A stretch of 64,000 nt of DNA from Bacillota bacterium (lineage in GTDB: Bacteria; Bacillota; Negativicutes; Sporomusales; Sporomusaceae), in the NCBI GenBank assembly GCA_017889705.1, contig JAGGAB010000016.1, positions 1 to 64,000 on the forward strand. The letters run 5' to 3'. The position numbers were made by a program, and so were the translations under genes. Position 1 is the stretch's first letter, and every line of letters starts with the position of its first letter. Positions 35,393 to 42,863 of this stretch are shown piece after piece. The notes beneath the pieces are model-generated. The model ran no database searches. It worked only from the letters and a program-made list of their open reading frames with translations, and was not told where the DNA came from.

Positions 35393-36211
35393 TTAGCAAT
35401 GTTTTTCAAGAAACCACTCGATTAGCTGGCGGGCAATGCTGCCTTTAGGCGGAATGTTAGGCAAAGTATTGGCAGTAAACCAGTCGGCAGCGACAATCTC
35501 ATTGTTATCAATAGTTATTTCTCCACCTGCATACTGCGCGGTGAACGCAATCATCAGCGAGTCGGGAAACGGCCAAGGCTGGTTGCCAAAGTAAGCAATA
35601 TTATCTGCTTCAATGCCTACTTCCTCCTGTAATTCTCTTCTTACGCAGTTTTCCAGCGTTTCGCCAGGCTCAACAAAGCCTGCGATCACACTGTAGCGTC
35701 CAGCCGGAAAGCGACTGGAGCGTGCCAGTAAAATCTTATCCTCGTTAACTACGGCTACGATAATCGCCGGTGAAATACGCGGATACACAGTATGGCCGCA
35801 AGCAGGACAGTGTACCGCAAGCTCTTGCGGCGCCTGCGTAACTTGCATAACTTTACCGCAGCAACCGCAGAACTTGTTGATTTTTAACCAGTTCATAATA
35901 TGAAAAGCACGGTAGGTCATTTCAAAGCAATCGTCGGCAATATGGCCGGATAGCTGCCGTAATTTTTTAAAGCAAAAGCCGGGAAACTGGTCTTTGGCGC
36001 ATAAATTTGCTGCATAATAGGTATTGCCATTTAGTGATCCGCTGTATTGTACAGTTGTTGTTTTGAGATTCAGCAAGCTGATATCCTGCATGGAAGGAAT
36101 GAGGATCATGTCAGCCTCTTCCTTTACTAAAAGCTCATCTTCATAAAACAATAATAAACGGGAATCCTTACAGCTATTTCCCGGAGAACTAACACCAAGC
36201 TCACAATCCAT
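35393..36211 (-). CDS. nudC: NAD(H) pyrophosphatase NudC-type Nudix hydrolase
   Basis: 272 residues. N-terminal domain, zinc ribbon (FCGCCGK and HCPACG), Nudix box GFVEPGETLENCVRRELQEEVGI and the NudC-specific QPWPFPDSLM motif. Hydrolyses NADH or removes NAD caps from RNA. Monocistronic on the minus strand. Confidence 0.93.
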   Translation of the reverse strand: MDCELGVSSPGNSCKDSRLLLFYEDELLVKEEADMILIPSMQDISLLNLKTTTVQYSGSLNGNTYYAANLCAKDQFPGFCFKKLRQLSGHIADDCFEMTYRAFHIMNWLKINKFCGCCGKVMQVTQAPQELAVHCPACGHTVYPRISPAIIVAVVNEDKILLARSSRFPAGRYSVIAGFVEPGETLENCVRRELQEEVGIEADNIAYFGNQPWPFPDSLMIAFTAQYAGGEITIDNNEIVAADWFTANTLPNIPPKGSIARQLIEWFLEKHC

Positions 36212-36333
36212 AATTCAATCACCTCTGCTATGTGAAGTTATAGGTAAGGAAGAAAATTTCCTAAGAACAGCCTTTTATCATTATACAGGATTTTGAAGGT
36301 TTTGGGCAGTGGAGGTTGGCTAACGAAAAAAAA

Positions 36334-36376
36334 GCCAATAGTTGCGGCGAAGAGGGGGTCAGCCACAACTATTGGC
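36334..36376 (-). terminator. Terminator of the amino-acid ABC operon
   Basis: GCCAATAGTTG (36334-36344) pairs with CAACTATTGGC (36366-36376); on the minus strand it is followed by a run of eight or nine T. Confidence 0.85.
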
Positions 36377-36424
36377 AGGGTATTTAATTTGGATGATTTG
36401 TTAGTAAAAATTTTAACTGGCAGC

Positions 36425-37303
36425 TTATTTTAATTTACCGCCTTCAACGACAATATCTTCCGGGTTAATGGTGTCACTATACGCGGGTTTCAAGGTTTCG
36501 TTATATGCTTTGTGGATAAAGTTTTCTTTGCCGAGGGTTTCTAATTCAGTATTGATCCAGTCTTGCAGTTCTTTATTGCCTTTTTTAACGGCAGGAGCAA
36601 TGGTATCAAGACTGCCCAGAGTGGGAACGCCAACGGTAAAGCCGGCATTTTCTTTGGCCCAGGCAAATAATAAGGTGTTGTCATGGGCTAAAGCGGCGCC
36701 GCGTTTATCCTTCAAAGCTTCAAAGGCTTCGGTGTTTTGATCAAATTTTAGTAATTCGATGTCAGGATGGTTCTTGGTAAAATAGGTTTCGGCAGTGGTA
36801 CCTTTATTAACAATCAGCTTTTTGCCTTTTAACTGATCAACTGAGGTAATTGGCGACCCTGAAGGGGATACAACACCAAGTGCCACTTTCATATAAGGAT
36901 TGGCAAAGTCGACTTTTTGTTTTCTTTCATCAGTTACGGTAAAGTTGGCTAAAATGATGTCAACCTTGTTAGATTGCAAAAACTCAACCCGGCTGGCTGC
37001 TTCCACCAATACAAATTCTACTTTGGATTCATCACCAAGCAAATCTTTGGCAAAGCGTTTGGCAATATATACGTCAAAACCTTGGTTCTTGCCATTGGCA
37101 TCAACAAAACCAAAAGGCGGTTTGTCGCTGAATACGCCAATTTTTATTTTGCCGCGGTCTTTGATTTCCTGGATGCTGCTCTTGCTGGTAGCTTTAGAAT
37201 CCTGTTTAGCATCAGTTTTGGTAGCTGTTGAACCGCAACCGGCCAATACTCCCACTAAGAATAAGGCACTAAGAATGAGGGCAAAAATCTTTTTACTGTT
37301 CAC
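36425..37303 (-). CDS. Polar amino-acid ABC solute-binding lipoprotein
   Basis: 292 residues; lipobox VGVLAGCGS. GVFSDKPPFGFVDANGKNQGFDVYIAKRF and IILANFTVTDERKQKVDF mark the family 3 binding proteins for cystine, glutamate or cysteine (CjaA/PEB1 group). GTG 37303 follows AAAGGAGAG. Last gene of an operon behind leader element copy 8, which makes a cysteine-type substrate plausible. Confidence 0.9.
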   Translation of the reverse strand: MNSKKIFALILSALFLVGVLAGCGSTATKTDAKQDSKATSKSSIQEIKDRGKIKIGVFSDKPPFGFVDANGKNQGFDVYIAKRFAKDLLGDESKVEFVLVEAASRVEFLQSNKVDIILANFTVTDERKQKVDFANPYMKVALGVVSPSGSPITSVDQLKGKKLIVNKGTTAETYFTKNHPDIELLKFDQNTEAFEALKDKRGAALAHDNTLLFAWAKENAGFTVGVPTLGSLDTIAPAVKKGNKELQDWINTELETLGKENFIHKAYNETLKPAYSDTINPEDIVVEGGKLK

Positions 37304-37320
37304 AATACATCTCTCCTTTA

Positions 37321-38079
37321 TTAATTTTGGAATTGGAATATATTTAAAAATTGCTGTGCACGCTCTGTCTGAGGTTTGGAAAAAAACTCAGACGGTTTGG
37401 CAATTTCGCAAATTTTCCCGGCATCAATAAAAACAATCTGGTCGGCAACCGCTTGGGCAAAGCCCATCTCATGGGTCACAATGACCATGGTCATTCCCTG
37501 TTTGGCCAGGCCTAGGATAACATCCAGCACCTCACGGACCATTTCAGGATCAAGGGCTGCCGTAACCTCGTCAAACAGCATGATTTCGGGATTCATACAT
37601 AAGGCGCGTACAATGGCAATTCTTTGTTTCTGACCACCGGAAAGCTGCCGGGGATAAGAATCCTTACGGTCAAGCAGTCCTACCCGTTCCAAGAGCTGCT
37701 CAGCCTGTGCAAGTGCTTCTTTTTTGTCTCTCTTCTGTACTTGTAAAGGTCCCAGAAGAATGTTTTCTATAACAGTCATATGCGGAAACAGGTCGTAATT
37801 TTGGAATACCATACCGATTTGCTGGCGATATTTCTGCCAATTTACCTGTTTACCGGTAAGGCTGTTGCCGGCAAACTTTATTTCCCCTCCCTGAATATCT
37901 TCAAGGCCGTTTAGACAACGCAGCAGGGTGCTTTTGCCGCAGCCTGACGGTCCTAAAACAACAACAACTTCACCTTTGTGGATAGTAAGATTAATATCGT
38001 CAAGTACAGGCGCTTGGCCGTAAGTTTTATGCAGTCCCTGTATTTCAAGCAGTACTTGGTCATTTACTGTACTAATAAT
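37321..38079 (-). CDS. Polar amino-acid ABC transporter ATPase with probable ATT start
   Basis: 252 residues if started at ATT 38079. The reading frame is open and conserved upstream of the first ATG (37812): [23 protein letters not shown] and Walker [18 protein letters not shown] all precede it, then [12 protein letters not shown], signature [15 protein letters not shown] and Walker [13 protein letters not shown]. Between the permease stop and the homologous region there is no ATG, GTG or TTG; AGGGAGG is followed after about six bases by ATTATT. An AUU initiator is the best reading. Confidence 0.9.
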   Translation of the reverse strand: MISTVNDQVLLEIQGLHKTYGQAPVLDDINLTIHKGEVVVVLGPSGCGKSTLLRCLNGLEDIQGGEIKFAGNSLTGKQVNWQKYRQQIGMVFQNYDLFPHMTVIENILLGPLQVQKRDKKEALAQAEQLLERVGLLDRKDSYPRQLSGGQKQRIAIVRALCMNPEIMLFDEVTAALDPEMVREVLDVILGLAKQGMTMVIVTHEMGFAQAVADQIVFIDAGKICEIAKPSEFFSKPQTERAQQFLNIFQFQN

Positions 38080-38089
38080 GAACGCCTCC

Positions 38090-38767
38090 CTAGTTCTCCC
38101 ATTTTGCTTCCAGTTTTTTCGATAATATTGATAATGGATAACAGATAATGAAGTAGAGGATAAAGATAAAACCGTAGATCCAGAAGGAAGCGGTAGGTTC
38201 TTTCAAAATAGATCGCTCGATAATCTGCTGGCCAACTTTCACGACATCAATAACCCCAATCATAACAACAAGAGAAGTGGTTTTGACCATTCTTGTCGAT
38301 AAATTGATGGCACCTGGCAACAGGCGACGGGTGGCTTGCGGCAGTAATACAAACCGGTAAAGCTGCCAAAAGCTCAAGCCCAGTGCTTTGCCTGATTCTG
38401 TTTGGTGTTTTGGCAGTGATTCTAATGCGCCTCTGACAATGTCACCCATTTCAGCTGCACCCCAGAGACTAAAGACAATTACAGCGACCAGTTCACCGTC
38501 TAAATGAATGTCCAATATACCAGTTACGCCAAAGTACACGAAAAACAGCCAAACAAGAATAGGGATAATTCTAAATAACTCAAGATAAAAGCGGCAAAGA
38601 AAGCGCAACACTTTTACTTTTGATGTTCTGGCCAAGCCAATAATTACTCCGAGTAAGGAGCCCAGAATGATCGATATAAAAGCAATCCGGGCAGTTATCA
38701 ATAGTCCGCCTAAGAGGCGAGAGAAGTTGCTGCCGTCGGCAAGCACATTAATTCCCGAACTCAGCAT
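38090..38767 (-). CDS. Polar amino-acid ABC permease (HisM/GlnP type)
   Basis: 225 residues with the coupling motif region ALESLPKHQTESGKALGLSFWQLYRFVLLPQA and five hydrophobic helices. The start overlaps the end of the other permease gene by 20 bases. Confidence 0.9.
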   Translation of the reverse strand: MLSSGINVLADGSNFSRLLGGLLITARIAFISIILGSLLGVIIGLARTSKVKVLRFLCRFYLELFRIIPILVWLFFVYFGVTGILDIHLDGELVAVIVFSLWGAAEMGDIVRGALESLPKHQTESGKALGLSFWQLYRFVLLPQATRRLLPGAINLSTRMVKTTSLVVMIGVIDVVKVGQQIIERSILKEPTASFWIYGFIFILYFIICYPLSILSKKLEAKWEN

Positions 38768-39413
38768 AGCGCACCTTCCTTTCCAGCCAGGTCAAGAAGA
38801 ATGAAAGTGGCAAAAGCAGGATGAGATAGGCAACTACCAGCATCAATAAGGATTCAAAGGTTTGATAGTACATACCGATCAAGTCTTGCGTTACATGCAT
38901 CAGGTCTGGTATGGCAATGGCACCTACAATTGAAGTTTCTTTTAATAAAAAGATACAATTGGCGCCTAACGAGGGTAGTGTCACTGAGAAGGCTTGCGGT
39001 AAAATAACATAGCGAATTAGCTGCCTATTGGAAAGTCCAATACTAAGACCGGATTCGATTTGCGCTTTGCTAACTGACTCAATGCCGCCGCGAAAGGCTT
39101 CGGCCATATAACTTCCGCCGAGAAAGCCCAAGCCGACGATGGCACAGGTTTGTTCACTCAGTGTTATTCCTAATTTTGTTAAGCCATAATATAAAAAGAA
39201 TAACTGAATTAAGAGCGGAGTATTGCGAGAAAGCTCTATGTAGCCCCGAACCAAAGGAGTCAATATTTTGGGTTTATAGTATAAGACAATACTGCATAGC
39301 AGGCCGACAACCAAAGACGTTACTATTCCCCATATCGCAAGTTTTAGTGTAAGCCAGGCCGCTTTTTCGTATAGCGGCAAAGCAGTTATTACAAAATCCC
39401 AGTTAATATCCAT
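38748..39413 (-). CDS. Polar amino-acid ABC permease (HisQ/GlnP type)
   Basis: 221 residues; GYIELSRNTPLLIQLFFLYYGL and GIESVSKAQIESGLSIGLSNRQLIRYVILPQA are the family signatures. First gene after leader element copy 8. Confidence 0.9.
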   Translation of the reverse strand: MDINWDFVITALPLYEKAAWLTLKLAIWGIVTSLVVGLLCSIVLYYKPKILTPLVRGYIELSRNTPLLIQLFFLYYGLTKLGITLSEQTCAIVGLGFLGGSYMAEAFRGGIESVSKAQIESGLSIGLSNRQLIRYVILPQAFSVTLPSLGANCIFLLKETSIVGAIAIPDLMHVTQDLIGMYYQTFESLLMLVVAYLILLLPLSFFLTWLERKVRYAEFGN

Positions 39414-39463
39414 GAATGGATCACTCTTTTCATATAACTTGTTATTTAAATAGATAAATACAT

Positions 39464-39521
39464 GAAAAAAAAGACCAAGTTTCTCCTTGAGAAACTTTGG
39501 CCTTCAGTTTGTCTGATCGGC
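39464..39521 (-). promoter_or_regulatory. Leader RNA element copy 8 with terminator (minus)
   Basis: Minus strand: GCC-GA, stem TCAG/CTGA, AGGCC (39499-39521); the usual U-G pair below the internal loop is replaced by C-G, supporting real pairing. Terminator 39473-39502, followed by eight or nine T (39464-39472). Confidence 0.87.
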
Positions 39522-39542
39522 ATTACTATGTAACTTTATTTG

Positions 39543-39571
39543 AGTATATATTAATATAAAGTACGTGTCAA
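39543..39571 (-). promoter_or_regulatory. Sigma-A promoter of the amino-acid ABC operon
   Basis: Minus strand TTGACA (39566-39571), 17-base spacer, TATACT (39543-39548). Confidence 0.8.
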
Positions 39572-39584
39572 GAGGATTATTAAA

Positions 39585-40415
39585 TCAACACAGTTGCTTA
39601 CTACCATTACTTCCTATCGGACATGTAAATTCGCAACAACGGCAATATTTGACTACTTGTACGGGTAACTCGAATCCTTCAACATTTTGGCTTTTGGCAT
39701 TTTCTTCATCGATTTTCATTTGTACATTACAGTCCAAGCGATTATATATTCCTGTGCGACCCGGTAATTCTTCCCTGCCATATTCTCGTGGAGTATATAT
39801 TTGTTTGCCAAAGGCCTTTTGTGGGCATGCCTGAATACAATATTCCTCACAGTTGGTGCAAGGGTCAAATGAAATTGGCCCTGTGGACGCAAGCTCAATA
39901 TTAATTGCCAATGCCCGTAGACGAACTCTCGAACCATATTCGGATGTAAGTAGGAGGTTATTTTTGCCAACACAACCTAAGCCTGCCAAAACGGCAGCAT
40001 CTTTTAAATAGATACCTCCTTTTTCAATATGGTATGGCAAAGCCACAGCGACTATATTATAAGTATTTTGCAGCCAATCCTTAAGATTATTAATAATTGA
40101 AATTAGCTTTTTATTACCAATAGGGTTCGATCTGCCATACCAATAATCTAGTTCGGGTTGTGATTCTGGATGAGTATAAGCAACGACAATAACTGATTTA
40201 GCTTCTTCCGGCCAATCAACTTCTCCCGAATTTCGAGTATGAATTTTTTGATCTCTGGCACCAACACCGTTGTATTCAGGCATTTTGGGTGCCACAGTAA
40301 ACGAGGGGGCTTGCATTAAATTTTTTACGTTTGCAATACCGGCAAGAGTCGCCCCAAACTCCTTTGCCTTAACAACAATTGCCTCATTGAACCTTGATTT
40401 TTCAATTGTATTCAT
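39585..40415 (-). CDS. QueG-like 4Fe-4S protein (paralogue 1)
   Basis: 276 residues. LAGLGCVGKNNLLLTSEYGSRVR and the ferredoxin cysteines PCTNCEEYCIQACPQKAFG plus CRCCEFTCPIG give two 4Fe-4S sites as in epoxyqueuosine reductase and reductive dehalogenase relatives. It lacks the C-terminal HEAT region of true QueG and is shorter, so tRNA modification is not assumed. It is divergent from the orphan binding protein at 40722. Confidence 0.82.
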   Translation of the reverse strand: MNTIEKSRFNEAIVVKAKEFGATLAGIANVKNLMQAPSFTVAPKMPEYNGVGARDQKIHTRNSGEVDWPEEAKSVIVVAYTHPESQPELDYWYGRSNPIGNKKLISIINNLKDWLQNTYNIVAVALPYHIEKGGIYLKDAAVLAGLGCVGKNNLLLTSEYGSRVRLRALAINIELASTGPISFDPCTNCEEYCIQACPQKAFGKQIYTPREYGREELPGRTGIYNRLDCNVQMKIDEENAKSQNVEGFELPVQVVKYCRCCEFTCPIGSNGSKQLC

Positions 40416-40508
40416 ACATGTAACCTCATATAAGTATATTTAAAGATGAATAAACTACTTCGCTACAGCTAGCTGTTTTCCTTGCCAAACAAAATTATTA
40501 TTTATCTA

Positions 40509-40537
40509 TTGACAGTATTGCAATTTCTAGATAAAAT
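40509..40537 (+). promoter_or_regulatory. Promoter of the orphan solute-binding protein
   Basis: TTGACA (40509-40514), 17-base spacer, TAAAAT (40532-40537). Confidence 0.75.
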
Positions 40538-40555
40538 TAAAAAAATAATATAGCG

Positions 40556-40608
40556 TAGCTGATTGGAGAACCAAAGGCTAAGAACATACTTGTTCTTAGT
40601 CTTTATTT
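40556..40608 (+). promoter_or_regulatory. Leader RNA element copy 9 with terminator
   Basis: UAGC-UGA, stem TTGG/CCAA around agaa, AGGCUA (40556-40580), a fully paired basal helix. GGCTAAGAACA then pairs with TGTTCTTAGTC (40576-40601) as terminator with TTTATTT. Confidence 0.9.
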
Positions 40609-40721
40609 ATTTCTAGCAAAAAAGGGAGGGGACTGTAAAAATCATCATCTATATCGCGCTAGAATAATAAAAGTGAAGCATACGTTATTACTTTACCAAC
40701 AAGTATACGGGAGGAATTTAT

Positions 40722-41495
40722 ATGGCAAAAAGATGGTTTCCATTGTTCACAATATCGTTTCTTATTATAACGCTAGTTTTAGCTGGATGCGGAACGCAAC
40801 CAACTTCTACATCCAAAATATTGAGGGTGGGTTCTGATACTACCTATGCGCCTTTTGGTTTCCAAGATGAAAAAACTAAAGAATATGTTGGTTTCGATAT
40901 TGATTTAATAAAGGCAATTGGCAAACAACTGGGCTATGAGGTACAACTCCAAGGCATGAATTTTGATGGGTTAATTCCCGCATTAGAAGGCAGTACCATT
41001 GATGTAGCTATTTCCGATATGACAATTACGGCGGAACGTTCACAGAAGGTTAATTTTTCAAAGGCTTATTATACAGCGGGTCTTTCCATCGTAGTTAAAG
41101 CAGACAATAATTCCATAAAAAGTTTCAAAGATCTTGAGGGCAAGCGGATTGGTGTATCCATTGGCTCAACTGGTGCCGAAGAAGCTCATAAGATTAAGAA
41201 TGCCAAATTAACTGAGTTCAACAATATTACAGATGCTTTTTTGGACTTGAAGACTGGCGGAGTAGACGCCGTAATCAATGATTCTCCGGTTAATGAATAC
41301 TATATTCTTAATAAAGGTAATCAGGATGCTAAAATTGTAGGCGAACCGTTGAATTCAGAAGAACTTGGAATTGCAACATCAAAAAAGAATCCGGAACTTG
41401 GAGAGAAAATAGACAAAGCATTAGCTGAGTTAAAGAAAAATGGCGAATATGAAAAAATTTACGTGAAATGGTTTGGTAAAAAGCCGCTTCAATAA
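40722..41495 (+). CDS. Orphan polar amino-acid ABC solute-binding lipoprotein
   Basis: 257 residues; lipobox LVLAGCGTQ. LRVGSDTTYAPFGFQDEKTKEYVGFDIDL and ISDMTITAERSQKVNFS are typical of family 3 arginine/glutamine/cystine binders. No permease or ATPase accompanies it, so it may feed the transporter at 36425-39413, which is behind the same kind of leader element. Confidence 0.88.
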   Translation: MAKRWFPLFTISFLIITLVLAGCGTQPTSTSKILRVGSDTTYAPFGFQDEKTKEYVGFDIDLIKAIGKQLGYEVQLQGMNFDGLIPALEGSTIDVAISDMTITAERSQKVNFSKAYYTAGLSIVVKADNNSIKSFKDLEGKRIGVSIGSTGAEEAHKIKNAKLTEFNNITDAFLDLKTGGVDAVINDSPVNEYYILNKGNQDAKIVGEPLNSEELGIATSKKNPELGEKIDKALAELKKNGEYEKIYVKWFGKKPLQ

Positions 41496-41514
41496 GCTAA
41501 GCTACATTATAAGA

Positions 41515-41689
41515 TATTGTAGCCGATGTAAAAAAAGGGCTTAGCCAAGCTTATGACAATCCCAACGGGTATATTGTACAGATGGGGTGTGCTCTGCCGA
41601 TTGACACACCGGCGGAAAACATGCATGCTCTGATGGCTGCGGTGCGTCAGTATGGACGTTATCCTTTAAATCCGGAACTTTTTCGATAG
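41515..41689 (+). pseudogene. Remnant of a corrinoid methyltransferase gene (C-terminal end only)
   Basis: A 57-codon stretch reads DIVADVKKGLSQAYDNPNGY, then VQMGCALPIDTPAENMHALM and ends NPELFR before TAG. This matches the C-terminal segment of the uroporphyrinogen-decarboxylase-fold methyltransferases here (compare ASGCSLPTETPFANIDAM). It has no start codon and an in-frame TAA directly precedes it. The rest of the gene is gone. Confidence 0.8.
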
Positions 41690-41729
41690 CGTAAAGAAGC
41701 AAATGTTATTTGTAATTCCCAAAATTTGC

Positions 41730-41758
41730 TTGACACAATATGAGTAAAGGTCTAATAT
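41730..41758 (+). promoter_or_regulatory. Promoter of the NifX-like gene
   Basis: TTGACA (41730-41735), 17-base spacer, TAATAT (41753-41758). Confidence 0.78.
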
Positions 41759-41790
41759 AAAGTTACAATATAAGTATAAAGGCATATGTA

Positions 41791-41845
41791 GTTGACTGGA
41801 AACAATCCAGAGACAGATTTTTACTGAAATCTGTCTCTTTTTATT
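41791..41845 (+). promoter_or_regulatory. Leader RNA element copy 10 with terminator
   Basis: GU-UGA, stem CTGGA/TCCAG, AGAC (41791-41814), with the basal C-G changed to U-A. GAGACAGATTT pairs with AAATCTGTCTC (41810-41837), followed by TTTTTATTTT. Confidence 0.88.
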
Positions 41846-41848
41846 TTC

Positions 41849-41939
41849 CTAACAGAAAGTATTACTTTCTTAAGAACAGGATAAGGGCAACATAGACTTG
41901 CGCCATCCTAAAGCTCGACGCAAGCCGTGTTTTCTTTAT
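41849..41939 (+). repeat. Intergenic repeat family 2, copy 2
   Basis: Starts CTAACAGAAAGTATT directly after the terminator T-run of element copy 10, has GATAAGGGCAACAT, and ends with GACTTGCG...CGCAAGCC and TTTCTTTATT. Matches 14491-14583 (inverted) and 46451-46541. Confidence 0.85.
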
Positions 41940-41940
41940 T

Positions 41941-42033
41941 ATCTGATGACTATCCGCTCTGATACTCCCCCTCTTTTTCCAATTGTTCCTTCGTGGGCAA
42001 GCTGAAATCAGGAGCGGTAGTCATTGGATAAAG
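41941..42033. repeat. Intergenic repeat family 1, short copy D
   Basis: GATGACTATCCGCTCTGATAC at the left and GGAGCGGTAGTCATTGGATA at the right form a long imperfect inverted repeat. These are the terminal motifs of family 1 without the TTCAGA hairpin module. It directly follows the family 2 copy. Confidence 0.6.
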
Positions 42034-42102
42034 TCTGAGGCTGTTGTAATCTAAGACTTAAGAGGCTTAGGTAGTTGCAATATAGATTAAGGGGTGATGA
42101 GT

Positions 42103-42504
42103 GTGGCAAAAGTAGCGATTGCCAGTACAGACGGGGTAACAATTAATGAGCATTTTGGCAAGGCAAAGGAGTTTTGGGTATATGAGGTTGCTGAAACCGG
42201 CGCATATACATTTCTTGAGCGTCGGGAAATTCCTCAAGGTATTGATGATTCCTCCAATCATCCGGCTAGTAAGGCTATTGAATTGTTGTCAGATGTTGAG
42301 GCCGTATTAGTTACCCAAATTGGGCGGCAGGCAGAGCAGGAATTACGGACAAAGGGAATTTTGGCTTTTGCGGTGAACCGTTTGATTGACAAGGCGTTAG
42401 AGTCTTATGGTAAACGAGGCAAGTATATCAAAACTAATGCTCCTATAAATGCAACTGCCGGTTGTGGTGGTACGTCATGCGGCTGTTCACGTGGGTGTAG
42501 GTAA
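42103..42504 (+). CDS. NifX/NifB-C-terminal-like FeMo-cofactor-binding domain protein (1)
   Basis: 133 residues. VAIASTDGVTINEHFGKAKEFWVYEV is the start of the dinitrogenase iron-molybdenum cofactor domain; the tail GCGGTSCGCSRGCR is cysteine-rich and could hold a metal cluster. GTG 42103 is preferred (eight bases after AAGGGG, and aligned to the paralogue at 45797). Such proteins carry Fe-S or FeMo-type clusters during cofactor assembly, here presumably for the adjacent nitrogenase-like pair. Confidence 0.87.
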   Translation: MAKVAIASTDGVTINEHFGKAKEFWVYEVAETGAYTFLERREIPQGIDDSSNHPASKAIELLSDVEAVLVTQIGRQAEQELRTKGILAFAVNRLIDKALESYGKRGKYIKTNAPINATAGCGGTSCGCSRGCR

Positions 42505-42527
42505 ACAGATAATCGCAAACGGCAAAC

Positions 42528-42592
42528 TTTGCTGATTGGTTAAGAGCTAAAGGCAAAAAGAATTTTAAAATTCTTTTTGCCTTTAGCTTTTT
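42528..42592 (+). promoter_or_regulatory. Leader RNA element copy 11 with terminator
   Basis: UUUGC-UGA, stem TTGG/CTAA, AGGCAAA (42528-42557). The terminator (42546-42587) is a 19-bp stem that begins in the upper stem (GCTAAAGGC). It lies within the cluster between the NifX-like and DUF1858 genes, so it can tune downstream expression. Confidence 0.87.
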
Positions 42593-42629
42593 CTACACAT
42601 TGCATAAAAAATGCAAAGGAGGCTAAGTT

Positions 42630-42830
42630 ATGGCTGTTACCAAAGAAACAAGTATCCGTGAGGTGGTCAGCAAATATCCGAATACAGTTTCTGTATTCCG
42701 TAAGTATGGTATGGGATGTTTTGTCTGTGCTGCGGCAAGCTATGAAAATATTGAACAAGGGGCATATGCTCATGAGGTTGATAGTAATGTGCTACTTGCC
42801 GAGATAAATAAAGTCATTCAGGAAGAGTAA
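42630..42830 (+). CDS. DUF1858 (hybrid-cluster-protein-associated redox disulfide) protein
   Basis: 66 residues. TSIREVVSKYPNTVSVFRKYGMGCFVCAAAS is the DUF1858 signature with its CxxC pair. These small proteins or domains accompany hybrid cluster and Fe-S repair (ScdA/RIC-like) proteins; a redox or cluster-handling role is inferred. Confidence 0.87.
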   Translation: MAVTKETSIREVVSKYPNTVSVFRKYGMGCFVCAAASYENIEQGAYAHEVDSNVLLAEINKVIQEE

Positions 42831-42863
42831 AGCTTAAGTCATAATGAACAGGAGGAGTGTAAG

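Noticed and set aside
41941..42033. A CRISPR array or insertion sequence in the repeat-rich gaps
   Set aside because: The repeats are few, not regularly spaced, and no cas or transposase gene is present.
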